Of a stretch of 46,390 nt of DNA, positions 7,445-15,772 are shown one piece after another. The notes below the pieces were generated by a model, which was given only the letters and a program-made list of their open reading frames with translations, ran no database searches and was not told the DNA's origin. Position numbers and translations under genes: made by a program. The stretch lies in NCBI GenBank assembly GCA_964404595.1, contig CAYOKQ010000004.1:1-46390 (forward strand). The letters run 5' to 3'. The DNA comes from CAYJXA01 sp964404595 (GTDB lineage: Archaea; Nanobdellota; Nanobdellia; Woesearchaeales; GW2011-AR9). Position 1 is the stretch's first letter. Each line of letters opens with the position of its first letter.

Positions 7445-7843
7445 TTATACCGACCCAAACGTCCTTAATTTAGGAACGGGAGCATTGCAATACGGGCAGC
7501 TCCAAGGTGTTTTCTTGATAGGATGATACCTAAAAGTATATTTGCAATTTTGACAGGCGCATTGTACATACTCGGTGCCCGCAATGGGCTTAAATACTGA
7601 CGACTGCTCTTGCTTCTTGCTTCTGGCCATCTTTTCCAGGTATACATCATCAGCATCCCATCCTGCCGGCCGGGCAGGCTCTATTTTTTTCTCTTTTTCT
7701 TCCTGCATTTTCTTTTGTTCGGTTCGTCCGGAGAAACAATCGGGACAGACCATCATTTTATGGACATAATGCAGTTTAAACATATCAGCAGCCGCTTCTT
7801 TGCCGCATTTTTTACATTTTGCTTTGGGCGCGTTAAGATTCAT
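7445..7843 (-). CDS. double zinc-ribbon protein
   Basis: 132 residues, unassigned. Two treble-clef-like zinc sites: KCKKCGKE with MMVCPDCFSG at the N-terminus, and YVQCACQNCKYTFRYHPIKKTPWSCPYCNAPV at the C-terminus, joined by a charged linker rich in Lys and Glu. ATG 7843 is chosen because a TATA box (CTATAAATA on the minus strand, near 7866-7874) is about 22 bp upstream; the ORF extends 66 bp further. It resembles the zinc-ribbon protein at 12770 in layout (two sites, YxFxx between cysteines). Such small archaeal proteins often act in RNA or ribosome processes, but no function can be given here. Confidence 0.75.
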   Translation of the reverse strand: MNLNAPKAKCKKCGKEAAADMFKLHYVHKMMVCPDCFSGRTEQKKMQEEKEKKIEPARPAGWDADDVYLEKMARSKKQEQSSVFKPIAGTEYVQCACQNCKYTFRYHPIKKTPWSCPYCNAPVPKLRTFGSV

Positions 7844-8113
7844 ACGCTGCTGAAATAATATGTTATATTTATAGTTTTGGATAATGCAGTGGTCAGGAAT
7901 TTGGCGCAAAGCCCCTGCTACTCACTTTTAGGATAGTGCCCTTTTTTCGAAAATCTTTTAAATTAGCGCTAATTCCAAAGATCGGGGGTGAAGATGGATG
8001 GTCAATTGCGATCACCATTACGAATTTTTAGAGAAAGAAGATAGTTGGTATATTTTTTATTGTAGAAAATGCCTTAACATCAAAGGGAGACAACGAGAAA
8101 AAGAAGGGTCAAC

Positions 8114-8371
8114 ATGAATCTGAAACAAATTCAAGAGGCTATGGACTATGCTTATAAAAGTTTTAGGCAAAAGCACATTAAAAAAGAAATGAGTTATGAA
8201 GAGCTAATGGCAATTAAAGATGCTTTTGATATGCTTGCCAATGAATTAAATTTAATCCAGCAAAAAAACGGTAAATCATCTTTATCGGAAGAAAACGCCG
8301 ATGAAAATATGGAAGGGCAGTTACGCATGATCAAAGCTTTAAAGATGAATGATCCGTTGTGGAGCCTATGA
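8114..8371 (+). CDS. hypothetical helical protein
   Basis: 85 residues, predicted all alpha, charged (MDYAYKSFRQKHIKKEMSYEELMAIKDAFDMLANEL). Not recognised. Its stop overlaps the next ATG (ATGA at 8368-8371), so the two proteins are probably made in similar amounts and may interact. A 200-bp stretch before it contains an A/T-rich element (GTATATTTTTTATT near 8048) that could be its promoter. Confidence 0.6.
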   Translation: MNLKQIQEAMDYAYKSFRQKHIKKEMSYEELMAIKDAFDMLANELNLIQQKNGKSSLSEENADENMEGQLRMIKALKMNDPLWSL

Positions 8372-9060
8372 TGAACTTAAATCTTTATTATTCTACAGAA
8401 AAAGGATGTTATTTTTTCCATCTCCAAGAGGAACACCCTCTTTGCAGCAAATGTAAAGGAGAGATCAATGCTACTTTAATTTATCACACTATCTGGTCAA
8501 AGAATTATGATAAAGTATTGATGTACTGCCTCAAATGTATTCAAAATATCTCACTGCGTGGGTTGGTCGATGAATTAAAATATTGTGTTATTGCCAGCAA
8601 ATTGCCTTCTGATGCTCTTCCCATATTTGAGAGAAGGCCCTCGCTCATGCACAAAGGAGGCCTGAGTACTTTTCAAGTTTCCGAAATAATAAAGAACTCG
8701 GAAGGCGATATTATTGACCGGGCCATCGTCTCCAAAGATCCCAACCAAAGCGTGATGGCCGGTGTGGAACGGAATCTTATTAATTTTCAAAAAAGAGAAG
8801 AGGAACTGGGGTATTCAGTCTTTCTATTGCAGGACCTGGCACGGGATGAATTGAAGCAATTAGAAGAACAAAAAAAAGAAAATTCTCTTCAGAATGCAGC
8901 TGCCAAGTATAATGGAGAAGAAAAAATAAAAAGAAAGAAAGCATATGAAGAAGAATTGCCTATAGAAGAAGTGGACAAAGAACAGTTTTTTGAAGCACTC
9001 CAGAATTCCGCTATTTTACCTTTGGGGAAAGATCCCTCTTCTTATAGGCAAATCGGTTAA
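8368..9060 (+). CDS. hypothetical protein with a zinc-binding N-terminus
   Basis: 230 residues from the ATG at 8368. Two CxxC pairs (HPLCSKCKGE and MYCLKCIQN, about 28 residues apart) predict one zinc ribbon in the first quarter. The middle has a VSKDPNQSVMAGVERNLINFQKREEELGYSVFLLQDL region, and a charged helical tail follows. No family was recognised. It is translationally coupled to the 85-residue protein before it, and a membrane protein gene follows 32 bp later. Confidence 0.65.
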   Translation: MMNLNLYYSTEKGCYFFHLQEEHPLCSKCKGEINATLIYHTIWSKNYDKVLMYCLKCIQNISLRGLVDELKYCVIASKLPSDALPIFERRPSLMHKGGLSTFQVSEIIKNSEGDIIDRAIVSKDPNQSVMAGVERNLINFQKREEELGYSVFLLQDLARDELKQLEEQKKENSLQNAAAKYNGEEKIKRKKAYEEELPIEEVDKEQFFEALQNSAILPLGKDPSSYRQIG

Positions 9061-9092
9061 AAAATAGAGACGGCTTGATCGAAAAGATTTCA

Positions 9093-9611
9093 ATGAAACG
9101 CAACCAAATAACATCACCTTTTCTCGAGAAAATAGAAAGATATAACCGCAAACTCATACCAGGTGCACTAATACTTCTGCTGGCCATTATTGCTCTGGAA
9201 TTGTTTGTTCAGATTGAAAATCACACTTTAGAACTCGCCATGAAGATTCTCGACGGGATCATCATTGCTATTTTTGTGGTGGATCTGATCTTTCTGGCAA
9301 TTCATTCCAAGAATACCCGTTTTTTCTTCCGTAATTATTGGCTCGATATTTTGGCCGTGTTTCCTTTTGCAGTAGTCTTTAATGTCGTGGAAGAAATTTA
9401 CCGGGGCATTGCTGCTGCTGAGCGTATCGTGATTGGGCAGGCAGTATTTCATGAGGGACTGGAAGCGGAGAAATTATTGAAGGAAGGAGCCAAAGAAGGG
9501 AAATTGGTGCGAATAGTTCGCGCTATACCCAGGGGATTGCGGTTCATTTCCAAATCGCATTATTTTGAGAGTTTTAGAAACAAAAGGAATAAAAATGAAC
9601 AAAAGGATTAA
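9093..9611 (+). CDS. voltage-sensor-like membrane protein without a pore
   Basis: 172 residues. Three clear hydrophobic helices: about 22-42 (LIPGALILLLAIIALELFVQ), 53-73 (GIIIAIFVVDLIFLAIHS) and 82-100 (YWLDILAVFPFAVVF). The second and third carry voltage-sensor S2/S3 marks: the acidic D in VVDLIF and NYWLDILAVFPF, close to the N-W-x-D-x-x-A-x-x-P-F consensus. A basic amphipathic stretch RIVRAIPRGLRFISK near 138-152 has S4-like arginine spacing. The S5-pore-S6 part of ion channels is absent. It may be a proton channel-like or sensor-only protein, or a relic. ATG 9093 preferred over TTG 9075. Confidence 0.6.
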   Translation: MKRNQITSPFLEKIERYNRKLIPGALILLLAIIALELFVQIENHTLELAMKILDGIIIAIFVVDLIFLAIHSKNTRFFFRNYWLDILAVFPFAVVFNVVEEIYRGIAAAERIVIGQAVFHEGLEAEKLLKEGAKEGKLVRIVRAIPRGLRFISKSHYFESFRNKRNKNEQKD

Positions 9612-10509
9612 ATTGAACAAAAGGATTATTGACCATTATCTGGAATTTTCTCAGTACACATATCTGGGACTCTACAAAAATATCATTGAAAAGAATCTTC
9701 CCCCCGATGTACGAAAAATAGGAGAGTTAGTGAGAAAACAGTTTATTCACAGAACTACTTTAGAAGCGGGAAATGTAGGGACTAATGCTGATAAAAAGTT
9801 TGGTGACATGAAAAAAGTCCCATGGTTCCGACAGCCAGAGGAGGATGTTTTTGTAACCGCCCCAGCAATAGTAGCTGAACTCTACCGAAGAGATAAGCGT
9901 GGTTTTGTTAACAATCGCTCTGAAAAAGATAAATTAGTTCTGACTTGCCGGTTTGTAGCTGTTTTAATGGCTTCAATTCTTAAATCAAAAGGTATCCCCT
10001 GCCGAGTACGTTCTGGTAATGCCCCCTATTTCAATATGGGCAGTTTAGGGAAAGTTAGTGCTGATCATTGGATAAATCAATATTGGGATTCTAAAGAAGA
10101 GAGATGGGTGACTATTGACGTAGATGGAAGCTGGAGTTTGAATGATGATTTTGATCCGTACGATATTCCAGAAAAAAAATTTGATTATCCAGCAGATGCA
10201 TGGCTGAACATTAGAACAAAAAGAGACGATCCAAATCGATTCTGGAATGCAAAACCTGAAAGAGGACTAATTGTGGTTGCATGGTCGCTTTTTTATGATT
10301 TTCATTGTTTGATGAATAGTGAAATAACGTATGTTCATGTTCCAGAAATCGCCACTTATAAAATATTTGGGAAATTATCAGAGGAGGAATTGAAAGAAAT
10401 TGATAATCTTGCACAATTAATGCAAAATCCAGACCAGAATTTTACTCAATTAGTGCGTATCTGGAATGCTTCTAAAAAGTTTAGAATACTAAAAGGTGGA
10501 CTTCTGTAG
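9595..10509 (+). CDS. transglutaminase-like (cysteine protease fold) protein
   Basis: 304 residues from ATG 9595, overlapping the preceding gene by 17 bp. The catalytic triad of the transglutaminase-like superfamily is present: Cys118 in VLTCRFVAVLMASILKSKGIPCRVRSG, His158 in SADHWINQYW and Asp in VTIDVDGSW near 175. Archaeal and bacterial members are usually peptidases or amidases rather than cross-linking enzymes. No signal peptide. The 3' end overlaps the convergent cca gene by 29 bp. Confidence 0.8.
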   Translation: MNKRIKLNKRIIDHYLEFSQYTYLGLYKNIIEKNLPPDVRKIGELVRKQFIHRTTLEAGNVGTNADKKFGDMKKVPWFRQPEEDVFVTAPAIVAELYRRDKRGFVNNRSEKDKLVLTCRFVAVLMASILKSKGIPCRVRSGNAPYFNMGSLGKVSADHWINQYWDSKEERWVTIDVDGSWSLNDDFDPYDIPEKKFDYPADAWLNIRTKRDDPNRFWNAKPERGLIVVAWSLFYDFHCLMNSEITYVHVPEIATYKIFGKLSEEELKEIDNLAQLMQNPDQNFTQLVRIWNASKKFRILKGGLL

Positions 10510-11764
10510 ATACTTTTATTATCCTTTTCACCCTTTCCTTCACATATTTATCTTTCAGAACGTGAGAGACAAAATCTTCTAATTGTGGATACGGCACTTT
10601 GACGTTTGCATGGATTTTCCCCTCGTTGACAAATGTATCTTTATGTTCTTTCTTGAAGTGATCCACATGTTCTTTCAAACTAAGCGGGGGGCCGGGGCGA
10701 ACTTCAATCAAAGGCAATTCTTTCTGAGAAAGCATAAAATAAAATTTTGCTTCTTGCTGTAATTCCCAACCGCGTTGCACTATTCCAAAGGAAGCTAATT
10801 TTTCCTGCAGGTAATGAAATACTTTCAGCAATTTGGCGCCAACGACATCTTCTTTTCCCGGCAATGGTGCAATTTCAATATATATCAGATTGGCTTTCTG
10901 TTGTTGCGCTTCTTTCTTGAGCAGCTCAAGGCTCAATTGCTTCTTTTCAAAAAAAGAAATATTCGGACGCTGGAGATATTCTTTGGCTTTCTGCTGCAAT
11001 AATTGGAATTTTTCCAATGAAAAAGCAGCTGCCGCATTCCTGCTTTTATCCACCGGATCGATAACGATCAATGGAGATTGGGTTTTAGATTGATTTAAAT
11101 GAAATAAGGCATCTTTTCGGGGATAATACTGCTCTACATCAATCACTTGCTTTAGTTTCCAGCTTTGGCAGGCTTTAAGCAGTTTCTCAAATGAGCCATA
11201 ATGGGCAATCAGGATCTCCACGACATAACCACTTAGACCCATGATATGAGATTCTGCTCCATATAGATTATTTGCTTTCAGGAATTGTTTCGCAATTCTA
11301 ATTTCATCTTTTAGCTTTTTGGTATGTTTATTAACCCATATGGAATGCAAAGGTGACACATCAGTGATATTTTTGGCTTGCTGAGCCTGGCTGAGCTTGA
11401 GAATGGGGATAACTTCCATGTTCAGGTTCTTATAAATAAGCTGGAAATAATCTCTGCTTCCGTGTACTCTGCTCAATTTACTATCTGGAAAAGCTTTTGA
11501 AAGCGCTGCTTCCAATAGATTTGACAATTCCATAGATTTATTGGAAAACTTCTGGTAGTCAAAAAGCACAAATACATCTACATCATGATTGCCTGAAAGC
11601 CAGGTATCTTTCGCACCGCTCCCGCCTAATAGGACGGTGGCATCCTTTACGTTCGCCTGGAGTCTTTTAAGAAATAGCTCGACGGTTTTACGAGTTTGTT
11701 CTTTCTCCTTGTGCGAGGGTTTTATGTTTGAGAGGACCTGAGCATATAGTTTCGTGTGGTGCAT
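10481..11764 (-). CDS. cca: CCA-adding enzyme (archaeal class I tRNA nucleotidyltransferase)
   Basis: 427 residues, close to the usual 430-450 for the archaeal class. It adds CCA to tRNA 3' ends without a nucleic acid template. The nucleotidyltransferase signature is GGSGAKDTWLSGNHDVDVFVLF near residues 46-67, with the two metal-binding Asp in DVDVF and a third in NLNMEVIPIL. A helical segment (GAESHIMGLSGYVVEILIAHYGSF) and the C-terminal tail domains follow. None of the four tRNAs in this window encodes CCA, so this enzyme is essential. Its 3' end overlaps the convergent transglutaminase-like gene by 29 bp. Confidence 0.95.
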   Translation of the reverse strand: MHHTKLYAQVLSNIKPSHKEKEQTRKTVELFLKRLQANVKDATVLLGGSGAKDTWLSGNHDVDVFVLFDYQKFSNKSMELSNLLEAALSKAFPDSKLSRVHGSRDYFQLIYKNLNMEVIPILKLSQAQQAKNITDVSPLHSIWVNKHTKKLKDEIRIAKQFLKANNLYGAESHIMGLSGYVVEILIAHYGSFEKLLKACQSWKLKQVIDVEQYYPRKDALFHLNQSKTQSPLIVIDPVDKSRNAAAAFSLEKFQLLQQKAKEYLQRPNISFFEKKQLSLELLKKEAQQQKANLIYIEIAPLPGKEDVVGAKLLKVFHYLQEKLASFGIVQRGWELQQEAKFYFMLSQKELPLIEVRPGPPLSLKEHVDHFKKEHKDTFVNEGKIHANVKVPYPQLEDFVSHVLKDKYVKERVKRIIKVSTEVHLLVF

Positions 11765-11877
11765 ACAGGAGTAATTTACTGTAGGTTTTATTAAATTATG
11801 TTTTCTTAATAGAAACCACTTATAAGTAATAAAATTAAGAAAGATTTATATATCATTTGATTATTTTACTAGGCATT

Positions 11878-12702
11878 ATGACCATATCGCGAAGAAGTTT
11901 ACTACAAGGAGCTGCCGGCAGTCTTGCGCTTCTAGGTGCACCCAAAGTTTTCGCACGACAGAGAGATATGCTGGACGTTACATTTACATATAGAACTATT
12001 TTAGGCGATGATCCAGTTGAGGATGCAGGTTTTAAAGGTCAAAATTTTAGCGAAACTGAATATCAACAATTAGCTAGTAGTCATGACTTATCTGGGGACG
12101 CAGCCGTATGGGAGAATAAATCAAAAAGAGTCAGTTTACCAATTGATCAAAATGAAGCTTACAGCAGTACCGGCCCATCCAGCGTTTATAACTGCGAATT
12201 ATATTGGATAATAAGTGAAGATTTTAGAGCCAATATTGTAAAGAGAGATTCAACCTTAAACACATTGGTTCAGAGGGTGGCAGGAAAATATTCCTCTCCG
12301 GAGGCCCAAGCGCAGGCTCTGCTTTGTTTTGTGCAAACAGCCATTGAATACGAACGGGAGCGATTAGAATCTGAAGATCCCCTGCGAAGTCCCAAAAATG
12401 TATTATTATTTAAGAAGGGTCTGTGTGGGGATAAGTCAGTATTGTATGCCAGCTTGCTTGAACAACTGAGAATACCTTCACTGTTATTGCTCTATGCTGG
12501 CCCGGATTGGGCTCACGTCAATGTTGGTGTGCCGCTGGAATTTGAAAAGAATAGAGTTGCACCCGAAAGTGTACACCTTGATGGGAAGGTGAACATTGAA
12601 GGCAAAACGTACTATGTTGCCGAAACATGCACACCTTGCCCGGTTTACTTAGGTAAGCAGCGCCTTACACTACAACGCGTGGGTATATGTGGCATTCTAT
12701 AA
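11878..12702 (+). CDS. Tat-exported transglutaminase-like protein
   Basis: 274 residues from ATG 11878, with TTTATATAT at 11845-11853 about 25 bp upstream. The N-terminus MTISRRSLLQGAAGSLALLGAPKVFA is a twin-arginine signal (S-R-R-S-L-L) with an AxA cleavage site, so the protein should be exported folded. The second half has a transglutaminase-like core: Cys183 in KGLCGDKSVLYASLLEQLRIPSLLL, His213 in DWAHVNVGV, and an acidic residue in YYVAETC. The spacing matches the similar core at 9595, but overall identity is low. Predicted extracytoplasmic peptidase or amidase. Confidence 0.75.
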   Translation: MTISRRSLLQGAAGSLALLGAPKVFARQRDMLDVTFTYRTILGDDPVEDAGFKGQNFSETEYQQLASSHDLSGDAAVWENKSKRVSLPIDQNEAYSSTGPSSVYNCELYWIISEDFRANIVKRDSTLNTLVQRVAGKYSSPEAQAQALLCFVQTAIEYERERLESEDPLRSPKNVLLFKKGLCGDKSVLYASLLEQLRIPSLLLLYAGPDWAHVNVGVPLEFEKNRVAPESVHLDGKVNIEGKTYYVAETCTPCPVYLGKQRLTLQRVGICGIL

Positions 12703-12769
12703 TAAAGCTTCTTTTTCTTTCATTGAGGGGTAACATATCTTTTTATAGAAGTACCGCTTATCTGCCCCC

Positions 12770-13057
12770 ATGGCCGTCTTAAAACTTAAAGTTCGTTGTT
12801 ATCGATGCAATAAAGAAGTAGACAAGAATGAAGCAAGACCAATGCCTTCTCTGGACAAGCAGGGCAGATACGAATGTTTTCCTTGTTTTAAGAAGACATC
12901 CATGGCCAAAAAGCCTAAACCAAATACCGAGAAACGATATGACTTATTCTGTGACCGCTGCCGCTATAAATTCAGTTCTAAAACGTTAATCTGCCCTTAC
13001 TGCAACAAAGATGATCAGCTGCATAAAGGGAAAGTCACTGCGTATGATTTAGTATAA
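12770..13057 (+). CDS. small double zinc-ribbon protein
   Basis: 95 residues, with CYRCNKEV ... YECFPCFKK at the N-terminus and LFCDRCRYKFSSKTLICPYCNK near the C-terminus, i.e. four CxxC pairs forming two zinc sites. The arrangement repeats that of the protein at 7445-7843. TTTTTATAG near 12738-12746 lies 24 bp before the ATG. Not assigned to a named family; likely nucleic-acid or protein binding. Confidence 0.75.
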   Translation: MAVLKLKVRCYRCNKEVDKNEARPMPSLDKQGRYECFPCFKKTSMAKKPKPNTEKRYDLFCDRCRYKFSSKTLICPYCNKDDQLHKGKVTAYDLV

Positions 13058-13105
13058 AATAATATTTAGGAAAAGCTTATGTAGAAGTATATATTCTAGC
13101 GCTTC

Positions 13106-13492
13106 ATGTTCCAGCTTAAATTCTCTCTGAAGTTTTATATTGGAATTGTCTTTATTGTATTGAGTTTGGTGGTGGGAAACCTTTCCAAAATTCTGTTCTT
13201 CTTGTATTTCAACGATGTTTCCCTGCGCTTGGTGTGGGCACTCATTTATTTGGTAAGCTGGCCCTTACTATTTTGGGGAGCTTGGTGGGCAGGTTCTGAG
13301 ACCTATGGCGCCATTCGAAAATATTTCTCATATCGCTATTATAAAGACCATATTAAAGAAGGAACACAGAAAGTATATGTTCGCACCAAAGAATTAAAAG
13401 AAAAAGTAAAAGAGAAAATGAAACATCCAAAAAGAACACCTTTGGGGGGAGAAGATTTAAATAATAAGCAAGAATTGGAAAAATTAAGTTAA
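13106..13492 (+). CDS. small membrane protein with two to three helices
   Basis: 128 residues. Hydrophobic segments at about 8-32 (FYIGIVFIVLSLVVGNLSKILFFL) and 40-62 (LVWALIYLVSWPLLFWGAWWAG), then a basic, coiled-coil-like cytoplasmic tail (TKELKEKVKEKMKHPKRT). Not recognised. It directly precedes the exported DUF5667 protein with a 19-bp gap, and the pair may form one unit at the cell surface. Confidence 0.65.
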   Translation: MFQLKFSLKFYIGIVFIVLSLVVGNLSKILFFLYFNDVSLRLVWALIYLVSWPLLFWGAWWAGSETYGAIRKYFSYRYYKDHIKEGTQKVYVRTKELKEKVKEKMKHPKRTPLGGEDLNNKQELEKLS

Positions 13493-13511
13493 ATTCATTG
13501 AGGTGGAATTC

Positions 13512-15461
13512 ATGGTTAGCTCTAAAATAAGCGTCATTTGGACGATGTTGTCAATTATGTTATCCCTGACAGTGGCAGGGGCCTTGCCCGGACAGCCCCC
13601 TGTTGATGCTGGAATTACCCCTGATAGCCCTTTCTATTTTCTCGATGAATTATTTGAACAAGTAGGCAATGATCCTCACAAAGCACTGGAATATAAAGAA
13701 GAAAAAATAGCGGAATTGCAAGAAATGGCTAAAGAGAAAAAAGTTGAGGCCGCCCGCAAAGCGCTGGAAAATGCACAACAATATGGCACTGTCCTGGAAA
13801 AAGAAGTAACGCCCGAGATGGAAGCAGATGTACAACAAAGTGTTGAAGTTGCACAGGCCATACTAGAAGAAGCCGGGGAAAACCTGCCCGAATTAGAAGA
13901 AGAACTCCTGCAAAAATTAGAGCAAGAACAACGAATTACGCTAGCTGCGGAAATTTCCACCAAAATAAAACAATTATGTGAAACTTTGTCTAAATTAGAT
14001 CCAGTGCAGTATGCTCAGAATTGCAAAACTGATGAAAATGCACCACGGTGGCAGCAAAAGTACGACCAAGAGTTAACTGATAAGCAAAAGAAACACGCCG
14101 CTTCATTTGCTGAAAAGATGACCCAATGCTTTGAAACGCAAGGTAAAACGTGCGACTGTGAGGGTATGGGGGTTAAGAAATTTGAAGAACTGTGTATAGC
14201 TCATCGGGATTTTAAGCAGCGCTGTGACAATGGCGAGGAAGATGCCTGTAAAGCTATGATTGAACAAGGGCCGATTGATATATTTGAATATTTACCAACA
14301 TATTTGCACCCGGTTGTGGAGAACTTGATGAAAGGGTTTGAACAGGCGCAGGAGGGGCAGTATGATACATTTGAAGGGAAAGATAATTACCTTCCCATGC
14401 CATGTATCGATGCAGGAATTTCTTCAGCAAAGGAGTGTGCACTGTACATGAAGCAGAAGTCTAAGCAGTTTTCAGGAAATTATCAATTTAGTAAAGAAAG
14501 TAGTGTAATTTTTGGTCCAGGACCTTGCAAAGATAAAGGAATTACCTCTGTTGAAGAATGTCAAAAGTATATGGATGAGAATTTTCAAAAAACGCCTGAA
14601 GGGGCATATATTGTCGGCCCTCCGGTAAGAATCGGTGAGTTTGGCCGCGATTGCCACGCCGTGCAGGATTTAGCAGAGAAAGTACGATGTTTCGAGAATT
14701 TTTACAATCAAGCTCGCGGAAAATTTAACCAGCCGGCATCACCGCCTTCGGAATACCCACAAGGTATGGAAGAATGGCAGAGGTCTTATTATGACCGCTG
14801 GCTGAAAGCAACCACTGAAGATGAACGCACTAGAATTAAGATGGAAATGACGCAGGAGATGAATATGCGTAATCAGCAGTATCAGCAACAATATAATGCC
14901 CCGGCACCAGCTTCCGAAGATTGGATAAGTGTGTATGCCCAACGATGGTTTTCAGCAAGCGATGGCTATAGAAGCATTGTAGTCGAAGAATTGCGCCAGG
15001 ATGCCCTGCAGCGTGGTTATGTCATCCAGGAATTGGAAACGGATGATGTTTCATTTAAAGTGAAATATACAGACCAAAATGGCATTGCCTATGAGCATGA
15101 ATATGGCAGCACTGCTGCACAAGAAGAGCTTCCGGAAATTAAAGTTAAAGTTAAAGGAAATGCCGCAGAAGTAGAAGTTAGGAGGGATGGGTATCTAAAA
15201 GATGCTTTTACTTTGGCATATACTGCTGATGATCAATTAGTGTCAGATCTGGCAACACGCTTATACCTGAGTAAAGAAGAAGTCCAACAAAATCTCGATA
15301 TTGAGTTTGAAGAAGCAGATAATGAAGCAGAAGAAGAGCAAGAAGAAGCCGTTGAAGAATCAGACTCAGAAGAGATGGAAGAAGAGAATGAAGAGTCAGG
15401 GGAAAATTCTTTTGATTCAGATGGAAGCAACAGCTCTGGAGAAATGATTATAGAAGAATAA
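13512..15461 (+). CDS. secreted DUF5667-domain surface protein
   Basis: 649 residues from ATG 13512, with a GAGGTG ribosome site 7 bp before it. The N-terminus is a Sec-type signal peptide (VIWTMLSIMLSLTVAGALPG). Next comes a DUF5667-like helical domain: AGITPDSPFYFLDELFEQVG, ALEYKEEKIAELQEMA and a coiled coil to about residue 155. The middle has many cysteines (CETL, CKTDE, CFETQGKTCDCEG, CPG-like repeats), suggesting disulfides, including two similar segments PCIDAGISSAKECALYMK and PCKDKGITSVEECQKYMD. The C-terminus is a very acidic, Ser/Glu-rich tail of about 50 residues. Typical of DPANN cell-surface proteins; function unknown. Confidence 0.75.
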   Translation: MVSSKISVIWTMLSIMLSLTVAGALPGQPPVDAGITPDSPFYFLDELFEQVGNDPHKALEYKEEKIAELQEMAKEKKVEAARKALENAQQYGTVLEKEVTPEMEADVQQSVEVAQAILEEAGENLPELEEELLQKLEQEQRITLAAEISTKIKQLCETLSKLDPVQYAQNCKTDENAPRWQQKYDQELTDKQKKHAASFAEKMTQCFETQGKTCDCEGMGVKKFEELCIAHRDFKQRCDNGEEDACKAMIEQGPIDIFEYLPTYLHPVVENLMKGFEQAQEGQYDTFEGKDNYLPMPCIDAGISSAKECALYMKQKSKQFSGNYQFSKESSVIFGPGPCKDKGITSVEECQKYMDENFQKTPEGAYIVGPPVRIGEFGRDCHAVQDLAEKVRCFENFYNQARGKFNQPASPPSEYPQGMEEWQRSYYDRWLKATTEDERTRIKMEMTQEMNMRNQQYQQQYNAPAPASEDWISVYAQRWFSASDGYRSIVVEELRQDALQRGYVIQELETDDVSFKVKYTDQNGIAYEHEYGSTAAQEELPEIKVKVKGNAAEVEVRRDGYLKDAFTLAYTADDQLVSDLATRLYLSKEEVQQNLDIEFEEADNEAEEEQEEAVEESDSEEMEEENEESGENSFDSDGSNSSGEMIIEE

Positions 15462-15463
15462 AA

Positions 15464-15603
15464 CGCCAGCGGCCGGACAATCAGGAAATAAATTAATTTT
15501 TATCTCCATTTGAACCGACAATCCCAGAGGGAGCAGTTCTCTATAACTCGATTCGAGATTCGACATTGGATTCTGCCGCACTACCGAGTTATGCGACGCT
15601 GGC
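15464..15603 (-). tRNA. tRNA-Ser (type II) with introns
   Basis: Read on the minus strand: acceptor GCCAGCG/CGCTGGC with G73, D arm GCAT/GTGC, a long variable arm (CCC-TCT-GGG) and T stem GTCGG/CCGGC. G73 and the long variable arm indicate Ser rather than Leu. A T-loop intron (15478-15508, 31 nt) lies between positions 59 and 60, with a 9-bp intron stem and TCA/TGA core; splicing gives TTCAAAT. The anticodon region holds about 27 extra bases. The simplest single-intron removal that gives a Ser anticodon leaves CGA, but I see no good bulge-helix-bulge there, so the anticodon is uncertain. The first 14 nt are repeated upstream and the promoter fits the upstream copy, so the real 5' end of the gene may be 15655. 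Confidence 0.75.
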
Positions 15604-15657
15604 GTCGTTGTCAGCGGCGCGACCAAAGGCGCACCTTTGTGTATGCGACGCTGGCGT
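15590..15657 (-). repeat. 16-bp direct repeat duplicating the 5' end of tRNA-Ser
   Basis: ACGCCAGCGTCGCATA (minus strand) occurs at 15590-15605 and 15642-15657, exactly identical, with 36 bp between. It covers the acceptor 5' strand and the start of the D arm. The 36-bp spacer can fold by itself (AAAGG-TGCG-CCTTT). Because the repeat is exact, removing 52 nt at any point inside it gives the same mature tRNA. Confidence 0.75.
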
Positions 15658-15680
15658 TAGAAGAGAAATCTGCTTTTCTT

Positions 15681-15690
15681 TTATAAAATG
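15681..15690 (-). promoter_or_regulatory. TATA box positioned for the distal copy of the tRNA-Ser start
   Basis: TTTTATAAAA ends 26 bp upstream of G1 of the distal repeat copy (15655) and 78 bp upstream of the proximal one (15603). The other tRNAs here have their TATA box 23-26 bp before position 1. Confidence 0.5.
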
Positions 15691-15772
15691 TAGGGTAGAA
15701 TTTTGAAATAATTATGTAAAATGAATTGCTTTTGGTAAATTTTAAATATTGAGCCAAAAAAATGAAAAAGAG

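Noticed and set aside
15233..15430. Serine-rich ORF on the minus strand
   Set aside because: It is the antisense of the acidic Glu/Ser tail of the DUF5667 protein.
15464..15603. Reading the tRNA-Ser gene as tRNA-Trp (CCA)
   Set aside because: The long variable arm and G73 do not fit tRNA-Trp, and the 37/38 intron model that gives CCA has no core helix.
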